Positions 1 to 5,259 of a DNA stretch of 6,531 nucleotides are shown in pieces. The notes under the pieces are model-generated. The model was not told where the DNA came from and ran no database searches. It saw only the letters and a list, made by a program, of their open reading frames with translations. This DNA comes from Actinomycetota bacterium. GTDB taxonomy: Bacteria > Actinomycetota > Geothermincolia > Fen-727 > Anoxymicrobiaceae. The stretch's first letter is position 1. Every line of letters begins with the position of its first letter. The stretch lies in contig JAENXM010000095.1 in NCBI GenBank assembly GCA_016649525.1, positions 1-6,531 on the forward strand, given 5' to 3'. The position numbers were made by a program, and so were the translations under genes.

Positions 1-609
1 CACATGCGCGCCCTCGATTATGAAGTTGGTTCTCTCCACGACGGCCCGCGCGATAAGTGCCCGTATGCCGACCCAGACCATCGCCGCCTGCTCCAGGAAG
101 CCGACGATGACCTTGTCCGTGGCGCGAGGCAGCGGTAGGCGAAGCGCCTCGAACGCGCTGAACGACGAGCTGTAGAGCACCGGCATGAGCTCGGGATCCA
201 GCATCGAGCGCATTACCTCCCGGATGACATCCGTTGATACCTGTCGCGTTATGCCGAACCGCGCGGCCAGCATCGTGGCCACGGTGGACTTGCCGACGCC
301 GGTAGCGCCTCCCATGAGGATGATGATCGGACGGTCAAGGTTCTCGAGCGACTGCCACTTACGATATATGGCCACGTACTCCGTCCCTACTTCGCTCTCG
401 AGTATGCGCTCGGTCGCCCTGCGCACGTGCTCCATCGTGACCTCGGGCTTCCCCTCGTCCCTGAGCGCCTCGTGGACCATGGAGGCGATGTTATAAGCCT
501 GGTCCGGCGGCAGGCCGGTGGCCATCATGGATGTGGCCATCAAGCCCTTGGAGTAGGGCAGGCGGTGCTCCTCGTCCACTATCACTATCTTCTGCAGTCT
601 TTCAGGCAT
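1..609 (-). CDS. 2-phosphoglycerate kinase with N-terminal ATP-cone (3' end outside window)
   Basis: Phosphorylates 2-phosphoglycerate with ATP to 2,3-diphosphoglycerate, the first step of cDPG synthesis. Translating the reverse strand from ATG 609 gives 203 uninterrupted residues running off the left edge; the methanogen enzyme is roughly 300 residues, so about a third should be missing. An ATP-cone-like nucleotide-sensing domain occupies about residues 6-85 (KIVIVDEEHRLPYSKGLMA, then VTMEHVRRATERIL), as in 2-phosphoglycerate kinases. A kinase core follows: PIIILMGGATGVGKSTVA with the Walker A lysine at about K107, FGITRQVSTDVIREVMR (118-134), a LYSSSFSAFEAL segment (145-156) and TNFIIEGAHV at the edge (194-203), typical of this kinase. 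The start has AGGTGA two bases before ATG, which positions the ribosome normally when aligned to the 16S tail. Adjacency to cDPG synthetase supports the assignment strongly. Other P-loop kinases with an ATP-cone are possible but less likely. Confidence 0.9.
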   Translation of the reverse strand, partial: MPERLQKIVIVDEEHRLPYSKGLMATSMMATGLPPDQAYNIASMVHEALRDEGKPEVTMEHVRRATERILESEVGTEYVAIYRKWQSLENLDRPIIILMGGATGVGKSTVATMLAARFGITRQVSTDVIREVMRSMLDPELMPVLYSSSFSAFEALRLPLPRATDKVIVGFLEQAAMVWVGIRALIARAVVERTNFIIEGAHV

Positions 610-611
610 TT

Positions 612-617
612 TCACCT
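612..617 (-). promoter_or_regulatory. Ribosome binding site of the 2-phosphoglycerate kinase gene
   Basis: AGGTGA ends 2 bases before ATG 609. Because it pairs with the 5' part of the anti-Shine-Dalgarno tail, the effective spacing is normal. It supports ATG 609 as the start. Confidence 0.6.
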
Positions 618-660
618 ATCAAGCAACCAGGCTATCGATTTCGTTTTGGGATGGACTACT

Positions 661-685
661 TAAAAAGAACCGCTTACGGGTCGTT
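661..685 (-). terminator. Weak imperfect hairpin with T-run between cDPG synthetase and the kinase gene
   Basis: On the minus strand, AACGACCCG, loop TAAG, and CGGTTCTTT can pair with two mismatches (seven of nine pairs), followed by two more T to give a CTTTTT tail. It lies about 12 bases past the cDPG synthetase stop codon. The stem is short and interrupted, so at best it would be a leaky attenuating terminator or an mRNA-processing structure. It is listed because the 88-base gap that holds it is the longest and most AT-rich of the cluster. Confidence 0.22.
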
Positions 686-697
686 GTAAGGTCCCGA

Positions 698-2053
698 CTA
701 CCTCCTGGGGAATCTATCCCGGGCCAGTGCCACCAGGTGGTCTATCTCCTCTTCCAGGTTTCCATCAACGGAAACGGGGATGTTCTCTATATATATCAAT
801 TCCTTGCCCTGTCGCTCCGCAAACATGGACACTGTATCCACACCTGCCGCTTTCAGCTCCGTCGCCATCACCTCGGCCCCGGCAGCTCCCTCCAGGTCCT
901 TCTCAAGTCCTTCCCTGTCGGCGAGGTTGGAGCTAACCCCCACCACGACCGCGCCGTGCTCCTTCGCGAGATGCCCCGCCTGCACATCTACCGCTTCCCG
1001 GGGCGCCGTGCTGGTCAGGAATATCTTCTTCCCCTGGAGGTCCCCAATCGGCCTAGGCCTGAATACAGTCTTTACGACCTTTGCCCTGGGATTGATGGAA
1101 AGGATTCCATCTATGACGCTACGCAGCTTATCGCTGGATACCAAGAAATCTTCACAAATTGTAACCACAACTACATCAGAAAGCAATAGCCGGTACCGCC
1201 CGAGGTATTCGAGCAGGTACTCGAGGGGCTGAACCGCCGACGCGACCAGTAGTACGGCGTCAACTCCGACCGGCGGAATCGCGGCGCCGCTCCCCTCGAA
1301 AACCACGACGTCGCATTCCTGCGAGCACGCGATAACCGCGCCCTTCTCAACGTTTGAGTAAAAAGGCTCGCCCGCCATCCCGCCGCCACAGCGGCGGCAT
1401 CCTACGGATACGACGTTCGCCATCATTGCGTCCTCGAAATGGTCGCTCGCCGCGTGGAACCCCTGCTCCACCCTGCGCCTCAGGTAGGGGTCTTTTATCT
1501 GCTCCGGTCTGGCGAGGAGCTCCGGCTCGGCCGGCCCCCCCCTTCCCATAGTGAGCACGCAGGGACGAGCACCTTTCTCGGCCAGGTACCTCGCCAGGTA
1601 CCCGGACACGGCGGTCTTTCCAACCCTTTTGCCCGAGCCCCAGACGCCGATCGCGGGCTTGGCGCATATGAAAGGCCGGCTGGGAGCCTCGAAGTAGAAA
1701 TCGCCGCCCCGGTAAGAGACCCCTCGCGAGAGGGCCTCCGATATCAGGGCGAACCTCTCCCGGTAGCCGAGTATGGGCTCGTCTGATAGATCCAGAATTA
1801 CTTCCGCCGGATTCCCTTCCACTGCGCGCCTCAAGTCCTCGATGCCCCCGGAGCCGGAATAGACAGGAAGGTCGCGGTACGAAAGCTGGGAGATGTCGGC
1901 GAGCTTCTCCGTGCCGCCGAGGAATACGATCGCGGTAAGCCGATAACCGGCCTCCTCCTCGAGGTACCGCAGCGCATCGCGAATCACGTCAGGGTAATGT
2001 TCTCCGTCCACGAGCGCGATTGCGGAAATCCCGCTATCAGTTCTTTTTTTCAA
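698..2053 (-). CDS. cpgS: Cyclic 2,3-diphosphoglycerate synthetase (cDPGS)
   Basis: Catalyses ATP-dependent intramolecular closure of 2,3-diphosphoglycerate into cyclic 2,3-diphosphoglycerate, the second and final dedicated step of that pathway; cytoplasmic. The 451-residue product matches the methanogen enzyme in length and layout from memory: N-terminal IALVDGEHYPDVIRDAL (about 12-28), a linker domain, then a P-loop at 139-147 (GSGKRVGKT) inside IGVWGSGKRVGKTA, TMGRGGPAEPE (168-177), GCRRCGGG (218-225), FYSNV (231-235) and VVFEGSGAAIPPV (250-262). The P-loop is of the bidentate G-x-G-K-x-x-G-K-T kind shared with dethiobiotin-synthetase-like proteins. The frame is open upstream to 2170, but those 39 codons overlap the phosphoesterase gene and read as low-complexity Arg/Ser, so I place the start at TTG 2053, preceded by CGGAG with a 6-base spacer and directly before the conserved N-terminus. 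The partner kinase gene follows after 88 bases. Dethiobiotin synthase or another MinD-like ligase was considered and fits less well. Confidence 0.88.
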   Translation of the reverse strand: MKKRTDSGISAIALVDGEHYPDVIRDALRYLEEEAGYRLTAIVFLGGTEKLADISQLSYRDLPVYSGSGGIEDLRRAVEGNPAEVILDLSDEPILGYRERFALISEALSRGVSYRGGDFYFEAPSRPFICAKPAIGVWGSGKRVGKTAVSGYLARYLAEKGARPCVLTMGRGGPAEPELLARPEQIKDPYLRRRVEQGFHAASDHFEDAMMANVVSVGCRRCGGGMAGEPFYSNVEKGAVIACSQECDVVVFEGSGAAIPPVGVDAVLLVASAVQPLEYLLEYLGRYRLLLSDVVVVTICEDFLVSSDKLRSVIDGILSINPRAKVVKTVFRPRPIGDLQGKKIFLTSTAPREAVDVQAGHLAKEHGAVVVGVSSNLADREGLEKDLEGAAGAEVMATELKAAGVDTVSMFAERQGKELIYIENIPVSVDGNLEEEIDHLVALARDRFPRR

Positions 2054-2059
2054 TGGATT

Positions 2060-2064
2060 CTCCG
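2060..2064 (-). promoter_or_regulatory. Ribosome binding site deciding the TTG start of cDPG synthetase
   Basis: CGGAG with a 6-base spacer (AATCCA) precedes TTG 2053, inside the 28-base gap after the phosphoesterase stop. The codons immediately after the start are A-rich (seven consecutive A), a composition common at efficient starts. No ATG or GTG lies in the same frame nearby. Confidence 0.65.
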
Positions 2065-2081
2065 TATGGATGAAATGGCGA

Positions 2082-2885
2082 TCAGATGACCAGCCGTTCC
2101 GTCGCCGACGATTTTTTCGGAGAAGGGGGCTTTGTCTCCTTGGGGAACGAGACGACCTCGACGCTCTCACCGAAAGGAAACTTCCTGGTCACGACACATC
2201 TATCGGCGTATATATCCAATACCTCATAGCATGGCCTCGCGTAGCCCCTTACCCTAAGGGAAGAGACGGTTCCGGCGTTCACCACATAGAAGTCCTCGAA
2301 ACGCCAGGCATGTGGGACATGCTTGTGCCCCGACAAAGCCAGGTTAACCCCCTGCTCGACCAGTAGTTGGAGGAAGTCGCCCGCGTCCTCGATGATGTTG
2401 CGCTCCCGCCCCGCCCCGGGCAGGGGTAGCAGGTGATGGTGAAGCGCCACTATCTTGAAATCATCCGGCTTCGTGAACTTCTCCACCATCCACCTGTAGT
2501 TCTGCCGCCCGAGCCTGCCCTCGTTGAGGTCCGGCTGGGAGGAGTCGAGGGCTACTACCGTTACGCCCGGCAGGTAGACGGCGCTGTTGCGCGAGCCGAA
2601 GAAGTCCTCGAAGTGCACGTACCCGACGTTCCTGGAATCGTGGTTACCCGGGATGACCGACATCGTCTCGCACTCGATGTTGTTGAGGTACGCACGGACC
2701 GCCGAGTACTGCTGGCGGAAACCCTCGTTGGTGAGGTCGCCCGTTACCATCACGAGGTCCGGTTCCATCTCGTTTATCTCGACAACGGCCCGGTTCAAGA
2801 GATTGGAGACGAAGTGAAAGGAGCCGACGTGGATGTCCGAGATATGCGCAATGCGCAGCCCTTTCCCTTTCATTGTCGTTTCCAC
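2082..2885 (-). CDS. Calcineurin-like metallophosphoesterase (class III phosphodiesterase type)
   Basis: A 267-residue soluble metallophosphoesterase with the complete dinuclear-metal motif set: DIH (D17, H19) in RIAHISDIHVGS, GD at 49-50 in VTGDLTNEG, GNHDSR at 80-85, HHH at 149-151 and GHKH at 186-189. Layout and size resemble CpdA/Icc-like class III cyclic-nucleotide phosphodiesterases; it lacks the extra domains of SbcD/Mre11 nucleases and shows no signal peptide or membrane segment. Residues 250-262 form a Lys/Pro/Ser-rich, probably disordered tail. The natural substrate cannot be read from sequence. Its position between a phosphoglycerate-mutase homologue and cDPG synthetase makes a phosphorylated glycerate or cyclic pyrophosphate a reasonable guess, but this is inference only. 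Start: GTG at 2885 with AGAGAGG and a 7-base spacer; ATG at 2873 is the alternative. It follows the mutase-like gene by 56 bases and ends in TGA 28 bases before the cDPG synthetase start. Confidence 0.93.
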   Translation of the reverse strand: METTMKGKGLRIAHISDIHVGSFHFVSNLLNRAVVEINEMEPDLVMVTGDLTNEGFRQQYSAVRAYLNNIECETMSVIPGNHDSRNVGYVHFEDFFGSRNSAVYLPGVTVVALDSSQPDLNEGRLGRQNYRWMVEKFTKPDDFKIVALHHHLLPLPGAGRERNIIEDAGDFLQLLVEQGVNLALSGHKHVPHAWRFEDFYVVNAGTVSSLRVRGYARPCYEVLDIYADRCVVTRKFPFGESVEVVSFPKETKPPSPKKSSATERLVI

Positions 2886-2892
2886 CGTTCAA

Positions 2893-2899
2893 CCTCTCT
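2893..2899 (-). promoter_or_regulatory. Ribosome binding site deciding the GTG start of the phosphoesterase
   Basis: AGAGAGG with a 7-base spacer precedes GTG 2885. A weaker GGTGG overlaps that GTG and could serve ATG 2873, so a four-residue shorter protein is possible. Confidence 0.65.
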
Positions 2900-2941
2900 A
2901 ATCGCTGAATCCTCGACGCATCCTATTCAAACATATCTTCC

Positions 2942-4150
2942 TCAAGCTGGCCAAGGGCTCTTGCCTGACAGGTAGGACATCAACCTCCAGCCCTGCTCGA
3001 TACGGAACCGCCCCTCCCTTGCTTCCGCCTCCGAGAACGAGGTCGAGCCGCCCTCCGGTATGCCGACCCCGCACGCCGCGAAAGGGACGGGCGACGCGTC
3101 ATGGGTGAGCGTGGATATCAGCGTCGGGTGGTCGGGACACACGAGAAGGCGGAAATCACCCTGCTCGAAAAGGAAGTCGAGCACCGGTTTCACGACAAAT
3201 GAATCGAAACGCTCCAGCGCCTTGACCTTCTCCTCTATGCCACCGATGTGCGAGGCCTCGTCCGGCGCCTCCACGTGGACGTAGACGAAGTCATCCCCCG
3301 ACAGCGCCTCGACCGCCGCCTGCCCCTTACCGGCGTAGTTCGTGTCGAGAAAACCGGTCGCGCCCTGGACCTCGATCGGCCGGAGGCCCATGAGCCTGCC
3401 GAGCCCGTTGACCAGGTCGACCGCGCTGATAACCCCTCCGCTCAGGCCGAACCGCTCCTTGTAGGACTCGAGCTCCATGCTCACTCCCTGGCCCCAGAGC
3501 CATATCATGTCAGCCTTCGGCCGGCCGGCCGCGGCAAGGCGCTCGTTGACATCGAGCCCGCGCAGCACGTCGCGGGACCTCTTCATAAGCTCGATGATTC
3601 GCTCGGAGCCGGGGCCCTCCGGCATGTTCCCCTCGAGCGGCTCCCCGGTTATGTCGTGGGGAGCGGTACACTCGAGCCCGCTGTAGTCTCCCTCGATGAG
3701 CATGATGTTGCGGTAGGACTTTCCCTGGTGAAACCTCGTTTGTTCGTCCGCGAGCTTCTCCTCGAGCGCCGCCATCACCTCCCCCGCCTCCTGCTGGCCG
3801 ATGTGTCCGGCGCTGTAGTCAAGCATCCTCCCGCTGTCGGTCGCGACGAGGTTGCACCTGAAAGCGGTCCATCCGGATGGAACGGAAATGCCGAGGTTGG
3901 CGGCCTCTATCGGGCCGCGGCCGCCGTAGTGCTCGGATGGGTCGTAGCCGAAGAGCGACAGGTTCGCGACATCGCTCCCGGCGGGCATGCCGGCCGGCAC
4001 CATGCGGGCGGTGCCGGTAGCACCGAGCACCGCGACCCTGTCCGTGTTGGGTATGTTCGCTGCCTCGAGCGGGGTCTTTCCATCAAGCTGATCGAGCGGC
4101 AGGTCCGCGGCGCCGTCGGGCACCAGAACAGCGATCTTCATCTTCTGCAA
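2942..4150 (-). CDS. ApgM-type cofactor-independent phosphoglycerate mutase homologue; probable homoserine kinase or true mutase
   Basis: Alkaline-phosphatase-superfamily protein of 402 residues, the archaeal-type (ApgM) mutase class rather than the ~510-residue GpmI class. Visible metal and catalytic motifs: VPDGAADLP (metal ligand D12), PAGSDVANLSLFGYDP (57-71, nucleophile-position S59), GGRGPIEAAN, WLWGQG (217-222), EAPDEASH (294-301; D297, H301), CPDHPT (338-343; D340, H341) and THDASPVPF (H350, D351). All expected ligands appear intact, so it should be an active phosphotransferase. ApgM-like proteins encoded beside hom and thrC form a subfamily proposed to be homoserine kinases (a TIGRFAM subfamily carries that name), which would fill the missing ThrB step here. 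However, the downstream genes consume 2-phosphoglycerate, the product of a genuine mutase, so mutase activity (EC 5.4.2.12) is a serious alternative. The start chosen is TTG at 4150 because GGGTGA lies just upstream; ATG at 4141 (MKIAVLVPDG) also fits the family but has a poorer ribosome site. Family certain, substrate uncertain. Confidence 0.93.
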   Translation of the reverse strand: MQKMKIAVLVPDGAADLPLDQLDGKTPLEAANIPNTDRVAVLGATGTARMVPAGMPAGSDVANLSLFGYDPSEHYGGRGPIEAANLGISVPSGWTAFRCNLVATDSGRMLDYSAGHIGQQEAGEVMAALEEKLADEQTRFHQGKSYRNIMLIEGDYSGLECTAPHDITGEPLEGNMPEGPGSERIIELMKRSRDVLRGLDVNERLAAAGRPKADMIWLWGQGVSMELESYKERFGLSGGVISAVDLVNGLGRLMGLRPIEVQGATGFLDTNYAGKGQAAVEALSGDDFVYVHVEAPDEASHIGGIEEKVKALERFDSFVVKPVLDFLFEQGDFRLLVCPDHPTLISTLTHDASPVPFAACGVGIPEGGSTSFSEAEAREGRFRIEQGWRLMSYLSGKSPWPA

Positions 4151-4153
4151 AGC

Positions 4154-4159
4154 TCACCC
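4154..4159 (-). promoter_or_regulatory. Ribosome binding site favouring the TTG start of the mutase-like gene
   Basis: GGGTGA, within a purine-rich AGGGAAGGGTGAG tract, sits 3 bases from TTG 4150; its GG core is about 6 bases away. Relative to ATG 4141 the core is about 15 bases off, which is why TTG is preferred, although the family often starts at the residue encoded by that ATG. Confidence 0.55.
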
Positions 4160-4174
4160 TTCCCTGGCCAGCGC

Positions 4175-5239
4175 CTAGTCCAGGATCGCCTCCGGAGTGG
4201 GTTGTACGACCGGCGGCTCTTCTGACTCTTTGATCGCTCTTTCCGGGTCCTTCAGACCGTGGCCCGTCAGGATGCAGACGGCGAGCGCTCCGCTTTCGAC
4301 ATCACCACTCGACCTCGCCTTGATGAGGCCGGCCACCGATGCCGCCGACGCGGGCTCGACGAAGAGCCCCTCCTCGGATGCAAGGAGGTGGTAGGCGTCG
4401 AGTATCTCCCTGTCGCTCACCATGTCTATCTTTCCGCCCGAATCCCTGGCCGCCGCCTCGGCACCCTTCCATGACGCCGGGTTCCCGATCCTTATCGCCG
4501 TCGCTATGGTCTCGGGCTCAGGTATGGGGTGCCCGCGCACGATGGGGGCTGCCCCTTCGGCCTGGAACCCGAGCATCCGGGGAGGCGACGTTATCTTGCC
4601 CGCATCCGCGTATTCGGTGTATCCCTTCCAGTAAGCGGTGATATTTCCCGCGTTCCCGACGGGGATGGCGTGCACGTCCGGCGCGCGCCCGAGGCTGTCG
4701 CATATCTCGAACGCGCCGGTCTTCTGGCCCTCGATCCTGTAAGGGTTGAGGCTGTTCACCAGCACGATAGGGTTTTCCTCAGCCACCCTGCGCACCACGG
4801 AGAGCGCGTCGTCGAAGTTGCCCTCGACGGCGAGTACCCGGGCGCCGTGCATTAGCGCCTGTGACAGCTTGCCGAGGGCTATCGCTCCCTTCGGAATAAC
4901 GACTATGCAGCGGAGCCTCGCCGCCGCCGCATAGGCTGCCGCCGATGCGCTCGTATTGCCGGTGGAAGCGCATATCACGGCGTTCGCGCCTTCCTCCAGC
5001 GCTTTGCTGATAGCGACCGTCATCCCGCGGTCCTTGAACGAACCAGTCGGGTTCGTGCCTTCGTACTTCAAGTAGACCTCGGCGGAAAGCATTTCGGAAA
5101 GGCGGCGCCCGCGGATAAGGGGAGTGTTGCCCTCGAGGAGGGTCACCACCGGTGTTTCCCCGCTCACGGGAAGGTACTCACGGTATTCCTCTATGACCCC
5201 GCGCCAGCGTGGCCGGTCACCTCCGACACCGGAACTCAC
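4175..5239 (-). CDS. thrC: Threonine synthase (PLP-dependent)
   Basis: Converts O-phospho-L-homoserine to L-threonine and phosphate, the last step of threonine synthesis. The 354-residue product has the length of the short, Thermus/Bacillus-like threonine synthases and the fold-type II PLP architecture. The Schiff-base lysine is K69 in NPTGSFKDRG. CASTGNTSASAAAYAAAA (about 90-107) is the substrate and cofactor loop, NSLNPYRIEGQKT (162-174) is a typical family segment, and GNAGN at 195-199 is the PLP-phosphate loop. FQAEGAAPIVRG (225-236) and the C-terminal CILTGHGLKDP are also family-typical. The start is GTG at 5239, preceded by GGGAGG with a 4-base spacer; the first ~20 residues are not conserved-looking, so the exact start could be a few codons off. 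It lies 20 bases after hom and 24 before the mutase-like gene, consistent with cotranscription. Its substrate requires a homoserine kinase, and no classical GHMP-type thrB is present here. Nothing unusual in base or codon use. Confidence 0.96.
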   Translation of the reverse strand: MSSGVGGDRPRWRGVIEEYREYLPVSGETPVVTLLEGNTPLIRGRRLSEMLSAEVYLKYEGTNPTGSFKDRGMTVAISKALEEGANAVICASTGNTSASAAAYAAAARLRCIVVIPKGAIALGKLSQALMHGARVLAVEGNFDDALSVVRRVAEENPIVLVNSLNPYRIEGQKTGAFEICDSLGRAPDVHAIPVGNAGNITAYWKGYTEYADAGKITSPPRMLGFQAEGAAPIVRGHPIPEPETIATAIRIGNPASWKGAEAAARDSGGKIDMVSDREILDAYHLLASEEGLFVEPASAASVAGLIKARSSGDVESGALAVCILTGHGLKDPERAIKESEEPPVVQPTPEAILD

Positions 5240-5243
5240 AGAA

Positions 5244-5249
5244 CCTCCC
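5244..5249 (-). promoter_or_regulatory. Ribosome binding site of thrC
   Basis: GGGAGG lies 4 bases before GTG at 5239. The spacing is short but acceptable, and no ATG is available nearby, so this site decides the GTG start of threonine synthase. Confidence 0.65.
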
Positions 5250-5259
5250 GGGGATCCCT

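Noticed and set aside
185..663. Two plus-strand frames near the left edge
   Set aside because: They overlap the minus-strand 2-phosphoglycerate kinase frame, which is uninterrupted for 203 codons and carries a Walker A motif and ATP-cone.
2054..2170. 39-codon N-terminal extension of cDPG synthetase up to an upstream ATG
   Set aside because: It overlaps the 3' end of the phosphoesterase gene, encodes a low-complexity Arg/Ser stretch, and a TTG with a good ribosome site lies exactly before the conserved N-terminus.
2082..2885. Phosphoesterase as an SbcD/Mre11-type nuclease
   Set aside because: The protein is only 267 residues, lacks the capping domain, and has no SbcC-like partner nearby.
2886..2941. 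Promoter or terminator in the 56-base gap before the phosphoesterase gene
   Set aside because: A TAGGAT-like hexamer is present but with no matching -35 element at proper spacing, and the partial CAAG/CTTG pairing near the upstream stop lacks a T-run.
2433..2975. Long plus-strand open frame over the phosphoesterase gene
   Set aside because: Antisense shadow; no motif, and the minus-strand frame carries all five metallophosphoesterase motifs.
3248..4225. A 325-codon plus-strand open frame opposite the mutase-like gene
   Set aside because: It is the complement of a gene with complete family motifs; the translation is rich in Arg, Val, His and Leu with no recognisable domain, as expected for an antisense shadow in GC-rich DNA.
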